A DNA stretch of 64,000 nt from Rhinopithecus roxellana (lineage: Eukaryota > Chordata > Mammalia > Primates > Cercopithecidae): assembly GCF_007565055.1 (NCBI RefSeq), contig NC_044556.1:133461808-133525807 (forward strand), in the 5' to 3' direction. A model generated the notes under the pieces. The model was given only the letters and a program-made list of their open reading frames with translations. It was not told where the DNA came from and ran no database searches. Within the stretch, counting starts at the first letter, position 1. Every line of letters begins with the position of its first letter. Of the stretch, positions 22,542 to 32,485 are shown in pieces. Position numbers and translations under genes: made by a program.

Positions 22542-22547
22542 ATTCAT
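22542..22547 (+). repeat. Target-site duplication, left (ATTCAT)
   Basis: Six-base direct repeat that matches 27895-27900 exactly; six bases is usual for this retrovirus group. Confidence 0.93.
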
Positions 22548-23517
22548 TGTGGGGAAAAGAAAGATCAGACTGTTACTGTGTCTATATAGAAAGAAGTAGA
22601 CAAAAGAGACTGCATTTTGTTCTGTATTTGAGATGCTGTTAATCTGTGACCCTACCCCCAACCTTGTCCTTGCAAGAGACATGTGCTATGGTGACTCAAG
22701 GTTTAAAGGATTTTGGGCTGTGCAGGCTGTGCTTTGTTAAACAAGTGCCTGAAGGCAGCTTGCTGGTTAAAAGTCATCACCATTCTCTTAATCTCAAGTA
22801 CCCAGGGACACGCACACTGCCAAAGGTCGCAGGGACCTCTGCTTAGGAAAGCTAGGTATTGTCTAAGGTTTCTCCCCACGTGATAGTCTGAAATACGGCC
22901 TCCTGGGATGGGAAAGACCTGATTGTCCCCCAGCCTGACACCTGTGAAGGGTCTGTGCTGAGGAGGACCAGTACAAGAGGAAAGAAGGCCTCTTGGAGGT
23001 TGTTGGCAGTTGAGATAGAGAAAAGCATCTGTCTCCTGCCCGTCCCTGGGCAATGAAACATCTCGGTATAAAACCCGATTGTATGTTCTGTTTACCGAGA
23101 AAGGAGAAAACCGCCTTAGGGTGAAAGGCAGGACTTGCTAGCGCAATGCTGCTCTTTATGCACTAAAAAGGTTTATGGAGATGTTTACATGTGCATATCA
23201 AGGCACAGCACTTTTCCTTAAATTTATTCATGTCACAGAGATCTTTATTCATATGTCTTACTGCTGACTTTCTCCCTACAATGATCCTATTATCCTGCCA
23301 CTTCCTTTTCTTTAAGATGGTAAAGATAATTATCAATAAATACTAAGGGAACTCAGAGACCGGTGCTGGCGTGGGTCCTCTGTATACTGAGCGCTGGTCC
23401 CCGGGCCCACTTTTTCTTTCTCTATACTTTGTCTCTGTGTCTCATTTCTTTTCTCAAGTCTCTCGTTTCACCTAACGAGAAATGCCCACAGGTGTGGAGG
23501 GGCAGGCCACCCCTTCA
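22548..23517 (+). repeat. 5' LTR, LTR5-like (970 bases)
   Basis: It runs from TGTGGGGAAAAG to CCACCCCTTCA. It carries a TATA box (tataaa, 23067-23072), a polyadenylation signal (aataaa, 23335-23340) and the CT-rich U5 tail. It is nearly identical to 26924-27894. A 116-codon antisense frame present in both LTRs is a compositional shadow. Confidence 0.95.
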
Positions 23518-23519
23518 TC

Positions 23520-23537
23520 TGCTGCCCAACGTGGGTG
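23520..23537 (+). other. Primer binding site, tRNA-Lys type
   Basis: Two bases after the LTR comes tgctgcccaacgtgggtg, close to the lysine-tRNA complement of HERV-K (tggcgcccaacgtgggg) with a few changes. Confidence 0.85.
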
Positions 23538-23661
23538 CTTTTCTCTAAGGTGAAGGTACGCTCGAGAGTGGTCATTGAGGACAAGTCGACGAGAGACTCC
23601 CGAGCACGTCTACAGTCAGCCTTGCGGTAAGCTTGTGCGCTCGGAAGAACCTAGGGTAACA

Positions 23662-24246
23662 ATGGGGCAAACTAAAAGTAAATATGCCTCTTATCGCAGC
23701 TTTATTAAAATTCTCTCAAAAAGAGGGGGAGTTAAAGTCTCTACCAAAAATCTAATTACGCTATTTCAAACAATAGAACAGTTTTGCCCATTGTTTCCGG
23801 AACAGGGAACTTTAGATCTAAAAGACTGGGAAAAAATTGGCAAAGAATTAAAACAAGCAAGTAGGAAAGGTAAAATCATCCCACTTACAGTATGGAATGA
23901 TTGGGTCATTATTAAAATAGCTTTAGAACCGTTTCAAACAGAAGAAGATAGCGTTTCAGTTTCTGATGTCCCTAAAAGCTGTGCAGTAGATTGTGAAAAA
24001 GAGGCAGGGATAGAATCCCAGAAAAGAACAGAAAGTTCACACTGTAAATGTGTAGCAGAGCCGGTAATGGCTCGGTCAATGCAAAATGTTGACGATAATC
24101 AATTACAGGAGGTGATATATCCTGAAACGTTAAAATTAGAAGAAAAAGGTCCAGAATTAGCAGAGCCATCAGAGTCTACACCACGATGGCCAACTCCTTA
24201 CAGCAGCTCAGATGCCTGTAACTTTACAACCTCAAATGCAGGTTAA
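23662..24246 (+). pseudogene. gag: gag fragment 1: matrix region
   Basis: The natural gag start codon is at 23662, about 145 bases after the LTR. The frame is open for 194 codons and begins MGQTKSKYAS, with the myristoylation-type Gly2. It covers the matrix domain and the following linker, then loses frame near 24190-24215 and stops at 24244-24246. In family members this domain directs Gag to the membrane; here it would be a truncated product at best. Gag-like codons continue in another frame to about 24340, where a stop follows. Confidence 0.88.
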
Positions 24247-24599
24247 ACAAGTACAAACTCCAAAAGAAGATCAAATAGAAAAAGATAGAGTCTCTGTCAT
24301 GGCAATGCCAATCCAAATACAGTTCCACAATATCAGCCAGTAGAAAGTAAGACCCAGCCGCCAGTAGCCTATCAATACTGGCCGCCAGCCGAACTTCAGT
24401 ATCGGCTGCCCCCAGAAAATCCATATGGACAGCCAGGAACATTTCCAGCGCCACAGGGCAGGGTGCCATATCCTCAGCTGCCCACCATGAGACTTAATCC
24501 TACAGCACTGCCTAGTACACAGGGTAGTGCATTACATAAAATTATTGATGAGGCAAGAAAACAAGGAGATATTGAGGCGTGGCAATTCCCAATTGAGGC
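24247..24599 (+). pseudogene. gag: gag fragment 2: proline-rich linker, frames broken
   Basis: Gag-like sequence continues with frame changes and stops. It contains the proline/glutamine/tyrosine-rich linker before capsid. Near its end, ATTGAGGCGTGG occurs twice (24571-24582 and 24592-24603), a small tandem duplication that also disturbs the frame. Confidence 0.8.
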
Positions 24600-24959
24600 G
24601 TGGTAATATTAGAATCAAGACCACCTGGAGAAGGGGCCCATGAGGGAGAGCCTCCCATAGCTGAAGCCAGAAATGGGTCCTTTTGTATAAAAATGCTAAA
24701 AGAAATGAAAGAGGGAGTAAAACAGTATGGACCCAACTCTCCTTACATGAGAACATTATTAGATTCCATTGCTCATGGACATAGACTCATTCCTTATGAT
24801 TGGGAGATTCTGGCAAAATCATCACTCTCACTCTCTCAATTTTTACAATTTAAGACTTGGTGGATTGATGGGGCACAAGTACAGGTCCGAAGAAATAGGA
24901 CTGCCAATCCTCCAATTAATATAGATGTAGATCAACTATCAGGAATAGGTCAAAATTGA
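24600..24959 (+). pseudogene. gag: gag fragment 3: capsid N-terminal domain
   Basis: A 119-codon open stretch with the conserved capsid block around GPNSPYMRTLLDSIAHG. It is ended by a Trp-to-stop change at 24957-24959 (aattgaagc). In an intact virus this domain forms the capsid lattice. Confidence 0.85.
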
Positions 24960-25177
24960 AGCACTGCTAGCCAACAAGTAATAATGCCAAATGAGGCCAT
25001 TGAGCAAATTAGGGCTATCTGCCTTAGGGCCTGGGAGAAAATCCAAGACCAGGAACCACCTGCCCCTCCTTTAATACAATAAGACAAGGCTCTAAAGAGC
25101 CCTACCCTGATTTTGTAGCAAGACTTCAAGATGCTGCTAAAAAGTCAATTACGGATGAGAATGCCCATAAGGCCATA
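24960..25177 (+). pseudogene. gag: gag fragment 4: capsid, frame broken
   Basis: Capsid-like sequence including the major-homology-type region (about 25080-25130: tctaaagagccctaccctgattttgtagc). A one-to-few base loss around 25050 shifts the frame before it reopens into the next segment. Confidence 0.75.
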
Positions 25178-25951
25178 ATGGAGTTGATGGCATATGAAAA
25201 TGCCAATCCTGATTGTCAATCAGCCATTAAGCCATTAAAAGAAAGGGTTCTGGCAAGATCAGATGTAATCTCAGAGTACGTTAAAGCCTGCGATGGAATT
25301 GGAGGAGCTATGCATAAAGCTATGCTTATGGCTCAAGCAATCACAGGAGTTGCTTTAGGAGGACAAGTTCGAACATTTGGGGGAAAATGTTATAATTGTG
25401 GTCAAATTGGTCATCTAAAAAAGAATTGCCTAGTCTCAAATAAACAAAATGTAACTACTCAAGCTACTACAGCAACAGGAATTCCTTATATTTCCCAAGG
25501 ACAGGCCATAGTTGAAAGAACTAATAGAACCCGCAAAACTCAGTTATTTAAACAAAAAGAAGGGGGAAACAGCAAGGAGTGTACCACTCCTCAGATGCAG
25601 CTTAATCTAGCATTCTATACTTTAAATTTTTTAAACATTTATAGAAATCAGACTACTACTTTTGCAGAACAACATCTTACTGGTAAAAAGAACAGCTCAC
25701 ATGAAGGAAAACTGATTTGGTGGAAAGACAACAAAAATAAGACATGGGAAATAGGGAAGGTGATAACCTGGGGAAGAGGTTTTGCTTGTGTTTCACCAGG
25801 AGAAAATCAACTTCCTCTTTGGATACCCACTAAACATTTGAAGTTCTGCACCTCCATGGAGACGGAAACACCAAAATCGAGCACCATTGACTCGCAAGAT
25901 GAACAAAGTGGTGATATCAAGTATAGATGTGCAGGAAGTCAGGGACCTTGA
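25178..25951 (+). pseudogene. In-frame gag nucleocapsid-integrase C-terminus chimera (257 codons)
   Basis: Residues 1-70 are capsid C-terminal domain. Residues 71-84 form one CCHC zinc knuckle, C71-x2-C74-x4-H79-x4-C84 (25388-25429). At residues 92-101 (about 25451-25480) the frame passes straight into the integrase end. The catalytic Glu (E113 in IVERTN) and the C-terminal DNA-binding domain rich in Trp are present. The second zinc knuckle, protease, reverse transcriptase, RNase H and the first two catalytic Asp of integrase are deleted. The last 35 residues run out of frame over the start of env. No enzymatic activity is possible; any translation product would be an RNA/DNA-binding chimera. 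Expression is unknown. Confidence 0.85.
25845..25929 (+). pseudogene. env/rec N-terminal remnant
   Basis: Just after the integrase end, an overlapping frame shows the arginine-rich start shared by Env and Rec (a basic stretch ending near 'acccgc..aagatgaac', about 25865-25905). It stops matching at about 25929, where the foreign LTR-like segment begins. Surface subunit sequence is absent. Confidence 0.65.
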
Positions 25952-26687
25952 AGGGAGGGACCGGCTGAAGCCATGGCAGAAAAACATAAAATGTGAAGAT
26001 TTCATGGACATTTATTAGTTCTCCCAAATTAATACTTTTATAATTTCTTATGTCTGTCTTTAATCTCTTAATCCCATCATCTTCTTTGTAAGCTGAGGAG
26101 GATATATGTCACCTCAGGACCCTGTGATGATTGAGTTAACTGCACAAATTGTTTGTAGAGCATGTGTGTTTGAACGATATGAAATCTGGGCATCTTGAAA
26201 AAAGAACAGGATAACAGCAATGTTCAGGGAACAAGGGAGGTAACCTTGAAAAGGCCACTGGTGAGCCGGACAGAACAGAGCCATATTTCTCCTCTTTTTA
26301 AAAGCAAATAGGAGAAATATCAATGAATTCTTTTTCTCAACAAGGAGTATCCCTGAGAAAGAGAACGCGCTCTGAGGGTAGGCCTATAAATGACCCCCTT
26401 GGAAGCGTGCTGTCTTTTACGGTTGAAGCTGAAGGGATGAAATAAGCCCCGGTCTCCTGTAGCGCTCCCAGGCTTATTAGGACAAGGAAATTCACGCCTA
26501 ATACATTTTGGTCAGACAGGTTGTCTGCTCTCAAACTCTGTTTCTTGATAAGATGTTATCAATGACAATGCATGCCCGAAATTACATTAGCAATTTTAAT
26601 TTTAATTTTAACGCCATCCTGTGATCTCATCCTGCCTCCACTTGCTTTGTGATATTTTATTACTTGGTGAAGTATGTGATCTCTGTG
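25930..26687 (+). repeat. Foreign ERVK LTR-like segment replacing most of env (MER11/HML-8-like)
   Basis: This 758-base stretch has no env coding character. It starts with tgcaggaagtcagggacc, which looks like an LTR TG terminus. It includes 'gatttcatggacatttattag', 'gataagatgttatcaatgac' and 'gatattttattacttggtgaag', which I recall from MER11-type LTRs of the HML-8 group. It stops before the part where that LTR would have its polyadenylation signal; no AATAAA is seen. The family name is from memory and needs a repeat search; the discontinuity with env is plain. Confidence 0.65.
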
Positions 26688-26923
26688 TTGGTGCCAGAAA
26701 CTGAGGCAATTGCAGGAGTTGCTGATGGCCTCGCAAATCTTAACCCTGTCACTTCCGTTAAGACCATATAAAGTACTACTAATGAAAATTTCATATTAAT
26801 CCTTGTGTGCCTGTTCTGTCTGCTGTTAGTCAGCAGGTATACCCAACAGTTCCAAAGAGACAGTGACCATCGAGAACGAGCCATGATGACAATGGTGGTT
26901 TTGTTGAAAAGAAAAGGGGGAAA
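26688..26923 (+). pseudogene. env: env C-terminal remnant (transmembrane anchor and tail)
   Basis: Env sequence resumes at gtgccagaaactgagg and covers the end of the transmembrane subunit: a hydrophobic anchor (about 26790-26830) and a basic tail that reads through to the polypurine tract. A stop codon (taa in 'accatataaagt') lies inside. With the surface subunit missing it cannot make a functional envelope. Confidence 0.8.
26907..26923 (+). other. Polypurine tract
   Basis: AAAAGAAAAGGGGGAAA-type purine run directly before the TG of the 3' LTR, the plus-strand primer of retroviruses. Confidence 0.88.
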
Positions 26924-27894
26924 TGTGGGGAAAAGAAATATCAGACTGTTACTGTGTCTATATAGAAAGAAGTAGACATAAGAGACTGCATTTTGTTCTG
27001 TATTTGAGATGCTGTTAATCTGTGACCCTACCCCCAACCTTGTCCTTGCAAGAGACATGTGCTATGGTGACTCAAGGTTTAAAGGATTTTGGGCTGTGCA
27101 GGCTGTGCTTTGTTAAACAAGTGCCTGAAGGCAGCTTGCTGGTTAAAAGTCATCACCATTCTCTTAATCTCAAGTACCCAGGGACACGCACACTGCCAAA
27201 GGTCGCAGGGACCTCTGCTTAGGAAAGCTAGGTATTGTCTAAGGTTTCTCCCCACGTGATAGTCTGAAATACGGCCTCCTGGGATGGGAAAGACCTGATT
27301 GTCCCCCAGCCTGACACCTGTGAAGGGTCTGTGCTGAGGAGGACCAGTACAAGAGGAAAGAAGGCCTCTTGGAGGTTGTTGGCAGTTGAGATAGAGAAAA
27401 GCATCTGTCTCCTGCCCGTCCCTGGGCAATGGAACATCTCGGTATAAAACCCGATTGTATGTTCTGTTTACCGAGAAAGGAGAAAACTGCCTTAGGGCGA
27501 AAGGCAGGACTTGCTAGTGCAATGCTGCTCTTTATGCACTAAAAAGGTTTATGGAGATGTTTACATGCTCATATCGAGGCACAGCACTTTTCCTCAAACT
27601 TATTCATGTCACAGAGATCTTTATTCATATGTCTTACTGCTGACTTTCTCCCTACAATAATCCTATTATCCTGGCACTTCCTTTTCTTTAAGATGGTAAA
27701 GATAATTATCAATAAATACTAAGGGAACTCAGAGACCAGTGCCGGCATGGGTCTTCTGTATGCTGAGCGCCAGTCTCCTGGGCCCACTTTTTCTTTCTCT
27801 ATACTTTGTCTTTGTGTCTCATTTCTTTTCTCAAGTCTCTCGTTCCACCTAACAAGAAACGCCCACAGGTGTGGAGGGGCAGGCCACCCCTTCA
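26924..27894 (+). repeat. 3' LTR, LTR5-like (971 bases)
   Basis: TATA box at 27443-27448. It differs from the 5' LTR at two positions in its first 505 bases and at about 23 in the remaining 465, plus one extra base near 27779. Ends with CA at 27894. Confidence 0.95.
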
Positions 27895-27900
27895 ATTCAT
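27895..27900 (+). repeat. Target-site duplication, right (ATTCAT)
   Basis: Exact copy of the left duplication. Confidence 0.93.
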
Positions 27901-28899
27901 CACATAGAGAAGATGTCATTAAAACATAGTAGAGAGTTTATTTCTTCATATCTATGGCACTGAAAGGGTGCTCGGAAGTAATCAAACTTTTCATAATTAG
28001 GAATGATGGGTCTTTTGCTTTCTTAGCCTCTCTGCAAAAAGTGCAGAAGCCATAATGTGGATTAAAATTAAATATGCTACCAAAAAGGCAATTTCACAAT
28101 GCAATGTGTAAGTAACTACCTTAGTGGTTGACTCGGACACTGTTCTCTCTATTCTCTTGCCATTCGGCTGTTTAGCAAATCCAGGACACTGAAAGAAAAG
28201 AAAGTATTTTTCATATGAGAATGACCCAGATCAAATTTAATTTACCAACAATCTTGGAAATGTGATTCAGAGGGGGAAGAATGAAGCTCACTCATACTTT
28301 TTCCTAAAAGCTCCATTAACAAAAAAGGCAAGTTTGAGCAAGATGGGGTTTTTCTGAACATAAAGTGGGGTTTACAAGTGTTTGTTTCTTTGGGGTGTGT
28401 GTGTGAGTGTATGTGTATGTGTGTGTTTATGAAGAGGGAGTTGTCTTAACAGGAACTTTTGTTATGAGAAATGTGCATATTATTGAAAATAATACAACTA
28501 AGAAAAACGAAAGTAGAAAAGTATGTCATATATTAGTCAAACTTCATATATGTAAATCTATATTTACACAAGAAATAATTAGGGACTGAGTATTTAATTT
28601 TTTGTTTGAGAGAAAGATTCGCATGTAGAATTTCTCTACATACCAAGATCCTGATTGGACACGCATGCTTCAAGATTTAGCAAAATTTAATTTACACTCA
28701 CATTTTTAGGCATACAAAGCTCTTGAGCAAAAAAAAAAGTACCAGAAATAAGATAGAGTGAATAAAAATACATTTTAAACAGAAACAGTCTTTCTGTATA
28801 AACAAAGAAAAGTCAAGTTATGGATACAGTAAGAAGCCAATATTGCATTAATTTATCTAGGTTACCTTTAGTTGCTGCTGCCTTGATTAACTTTCTGTC
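27901..28899. other. No gene seen; short GT-rich run
   Basis: Unique-looking AT-rich sequence with an imperfect GT run at 28391-28427. Confidence 0.4.
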
Positions 28900-28939
28900 A
28901 CCCCCCCCCCCCACCCACCCACCCACACACACACACACA
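28900..28939 (+). repeat. (C)n-(CCCA)n-(CA)n simple repeat
   Basis: Twelve C are followed by CCCA units and then CA units. Confidence 0.9.
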
Positions 28940-29399
28940 AATGACACTTATCTTAAACAGGGTGGCAGAGGGGGAGTTCAGAAAAAAAAAAATGCTTAAA
29001 AAGATTGATAGATACTTTTGTATACAAATAATGAAATTATCCCAGGTAACTAGTGTTTATTCATTAAAGCTTCCATCATTAAAGATTAGTTCTTGGACTT
29101 CCCTGTTTAGCCCAGTCCTTACCAATAAGCTGCAGTGTAAATATACATGCTGCTAAAATTATTCCATAATTTAAAAAATCTCAAATGAGCTTAAACTTAC
29201 CTTGTTTTCAATTAGTCTAAATAAATTAGATATTAGTATAGAGATTACAAGTTTATTTAAGAAAGAAATTCCAGAATCAAAAAGAAGAGTAGTTGAGGTA
29301 CTTTTTTTCTCACTAAACTTGAAGGTTGCTTTTGAGACAGAAAGTAGAAGAGACTTTTTTTCAAAGTACTGTGGACACTGTTGGTTGCCAACTCCTCTT

Positions 29400-29790
29400 T
29401 CTTTTTAGGCTATCATTGCCAGCTCACTTTAAAGCCGGTGTAACTATGTGACCCAGTTCAGGCCAATGATATATGAGGGGAAGTCTGCTAGGGTGGGAGG
29501 AGGAGTTTACTTCTGGGAATGACTTTTAATCCTGATCAAAACAGATGAGGGTTCAATACAATTGTATGACGATGTAATCTTGGAGCTGCAGCAGCAATTT
29601 TATTACCATGAGATGAACATTCAAGACTCTGAGGGCGTCAGTGTGGAGAAAATAACTGATCTTTAATGGCACTGTGGAGCCACTTCCCAACCCCAGAACC
29701 ATCTATTGCCAGATATACGTATTAATTGCTTAAGCCACTATTTGTCATGTGTTCTGTGACTTGCAACTCTATGTATCCTGGTGGACACAA
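29400..29790. repeat. Ancient dispersed repeat, family not assigned
   Basis: 'aactatgtgacccagttcaggccaatgatatatgagg' to 'gcttaagccactatttgtcatgtgttctgtgacttgc' is typical of a widespread old mammalian repeat. I cannot give a name. Confidence 0.4.
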
Positions 29791-29814
29791 CAGACCTAGC
29801 AAAGGAAAGGATAA

Positions 29815-30343
29815 ATTTTTTTTGGTCAACATCTCACTCTGTTTCCCAGGCTAGAGTACAGTGGTACAATCACAGCTCATTACAGCCTTGAACTACTGGG
29901 CCCAGGTGATCATCCTGCATCAGCCTCTGGAGCAGCTGGGACTACAGGCACATACCACCACACCCAGCTACTTAAAACAAATTTTTTTTGTGGGAGCTAA
30001 ATGATGAGATCTTATGAACACAAAGAAGGAAACAACAGACAAGGGTTTACTTGAGGGGGAGCGTGGGAGGAGGAAGAGGAGCAGAAAAGATAACTATTGG
30101 ATACTGAGCTTAACACCTGGGTGATGTAAAAATATGTACAACAAACCTCTGTGACACCTGTTTATCTGTGTTACAAACTTTCACACATACCTCCAAACCT
30201 AAAATAAAAAGTATTTTTTTTTTTTTTGGTAGAGACAGGGGTCTCACTATGTTGCTTGGGCTGGTCAGTAACTCCTGGCCTTAAGTAATCCTCCCACTTT
30301 GGCCTACCAAATCCCTGAGGTTGCATGAGCCATCACACCTGAT
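29815..30343 (-). repeat. AluJ, antisense, split by an L1 3' end
   Basis: The right arm is at 29815-29989 and the left arm at 30212-30343. The break falls in the middle T-rich zone, a typical L1 endonuclease target. Confidence 0.88.
29990..30211 (+). repeat. 5'-truncated L1 (primate-type 3' end)
   Basis: The 222 bases from 'gtgggagctaaatgatgag' to 'aacctaaaataaaaag' match the L1P 3' UTR in sense orientation. Only the 3' end was copied. Confidence 0.9.
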
Positions 30344-31283
30344 CCAGAAAGCATTATTCAACCAGAGCCACCATTATGCCATTTGGTGCCTCTATGTAAC
30401 TTAGAAACTAGGTGCTTCTTCCTCCAGAGGGGTGTCAAGTCCCACTTACCCACTTTGCCAAGTGTCCTCGTGCCATCACAGGTAACTGTGTTGCTTCCTT
30501 ATAAGTTTATGGAAGGGCTGCCTCTGTTCAAAGGACTCAGGTTGAGGCTGCCAATTCCAAAAGAGGAGGAGAGGGCAATGTGAGTTCCTTTTGCTTTCTG
30601 TCACATTGCAAGTGCATGTATCGCATTGCTTATATATACTCTCGCAATGTGAAAATATGCACTTGTAATGTGACATGGACTATTATGGTGCAGATTATTT
30701 AATTATCTCATTCTTCTTCTGTTTGATCTACCGACAGCACTTCATTTGTACACTTAGCATGACATCATTTAACCTTCACTTGATGCATATAAGAAATTTA
30801 CATATTAGGTTGGCCACAATGCATTAGCTAGTACTATGTCATTTTCACCATGTTTAACCAAAATTTCAAGTTATTAAATGAGGCATTTTTATAAAAACAT
30901 CTAATTAATGTAAACACTATAAAAACTTAGTTTGGTCTGCAAAACTGGCAAAATTAATCTACATGAATATAGCAATAGACGTAGGATAATAATGACTTTA
31001 AATTTAAGACATGCAAAGTTAACAGAATCTGACATGACATGCTTTTCTACTCATTAAATATTATATGCTGTTGCTATGGGTACTCACTGATATATACTAA
31101 ACTGGAAACAAACACGGCGACTAACACTGTATAACAAGATCCAGAATAATCTTATATTAGATGATCACAAAATTTAAACATACACTTTAATATTCTCCTT
31201 GAACTCTTAGATCCGTTTGAAAACTTCACATAATGTGTTTAAAACATCCAGGCTAGTACTATACTTTCAAGGATCATTTCTAT
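30344..31283. other. No gene or repeat recognised
   Basis: AT-rich sequence without recognisable exon, repeat or RNA gene. Confidence 0.4.
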
Positions 31284-31594
31284 TTTATTTGTTTTTTATT
31301 TTTATTTTTTGAGACGAAGTCTCACTCTGTCGCCCAGGCTGGAGTGCAGTGGCACCATCTCGGCTAACTGCAAGCTCTGCCTCCCGGGTTCACGCCATTC
31401 TTCTGCCTCAGCCTCCCGAGTAGCTGGGACTAAAGGGGCCCGCCACCACACCCGGCTAATTTTTTTGTATTTTTTTAGTAGAGACGGGGTTTCACCGTGT
31501 TAGCCAAGATGATCTCCATCTCCTGACCTCGTGATCTACCCATCTCAGCCTCCCAAAGTGCTGGGGTTACAGGCTTGAGCCACCGCGCTCGGCC
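31284..31594 (-). repeat. AluY, antisense
   Basis: T-rich head and antisense AluY ending 'ccaccgcgctcggcc'. GGATCATTTCTAT flanks it at 31271-31283 and 31597-31609. Confidence 0.94.
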
Positions 31595-31626
31595 AGGGAT
31601 CATTTCTATAATTAGTTGAAACATCT

Positions 31627-31922
31627 GGCCGGGCGCGGTGGCTCAAGCCTGTAATCCCAGCACTTTGGGAGGCCGAGGCGGGTGGATCACGAGGTCAGGA
31701 GATCGAGACCCTCCTGGCTAACACGGTGAAACCCCGTCTCTACTAAAAATACAAAAAAACTAGCCGGGCGAGGTGGCGGGCGCCTGTAGTCCCAGCTACT
31801 CGGAGGCTGAGGCGGGAGAATGGCGGGAACCCGGGAGGCGAAGCTTGCAGTGAGCCGAGATCACGCCACTGCACTCCAGCCTGGGCGACAGAGCGAGACT
31901 CCTCCTCCTCAAAAAAAAAAAA
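31627..31922 (+). repeat. AluY, sense, variant with 'gcgggagaatggcgggaaccc'
   Basis: AAACATCT is repeated at 31619-31626 and 31923-31930. The right arm lacks one G in 'actcggaggctg' and carries 'ggcgggaacccggg', shared with the copy at 39537. Confidence 0.95.
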
Positions 31923-32118
31923 AAACATCTAGGTTGACAGCCTGAATAGACAAAGTAATCATAGTAACTAGACCAGATATGACATAGATGTTAGAACTAG
32001 ACTGGGAATATTATAATTATGATATTAAAATTACTACATTAATATAATATATAAAGATCAAAAGAATAGAATACATAGACCATTAAAAAATGCACTCACA
32101 TACAGTCAATTGATTTTT

Positions 32119-32407
32119 TTGTTGAGACGGAGTCTCGCTCTGTCGCCCAGGCTGGAGTGCAGTGGCGCCATCTCGGCTCACTGCAAGCTCTGCCTCCCGG
32201 GTTCACGCCATTCTCCTGTTTCAGCCTCTCGATTAGCTGGGACTAAAGGCGCCCACCACCACGCCCAGCTAATTTATTTTTTATTTTTAGTAGAGACGGG
32301 GTTTCACCGTGTTAGCCAGGATGATCTTGATCTCCTGACCTGGTGATCTGCCCGCCTCGGCCTCCCAAAGTGCTGGGATTACAGGCGTGAGCCACCGCAC
32401 CCGGCCA
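32119..32407 (-). repeat. AluY, antisense, within L1
   Basis: TCAATTGATTTTT is repeated exactly at 32106-32118 and 32408-32420. Confidence 0.95.
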
Positions 32408-32485
32408 TCAATTGATTTTTGACAAGATTCAAATTCAATTCAACAGAGAAAATACAGCGTTTTCAACAAATGGTACTGGAATAAT

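Larger units (their letters stand above)
22548..27894 (+). mobile_element. Defective recombinant HML-2 (HERV-K-type, betaretrovirus-like) provirus
   Basis: The order is 5' LTR, tRNA-Lys-type primer site, broken gag, in-frame junction to the integrase end, start of env, a foreign ERVK LTR-like segment, end of env, polypurine tract, 3' LTR. The length is 5347 bases against about 9.4 kb for a complete HML-2 provirus. Both LTRs run TG...CA and are flanked by ATTCAT (22542-22547 and 27895-27900). Pro, reverse transcriptase, RNase H and the integrase core are absent, so the element cannot replicate by itself. The LTRs differ at about 25 sites plus one indel (about 2.6 percent), pointing to integration after the ape/Old World monkey split. 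Confidence 0.93.

Noticed and set aside
22703..23053. 116-codon antisense frame, repeated identically at 27079-27429
   Set aside because: It lies inside both LTRs on the opposite strand; its identity just reflects the LTR pair.
28900..28939. Short repeated units that could suggest a repeat array of interest
   Set aside because: Simple C/CA slippage; no spacers and no array structure.
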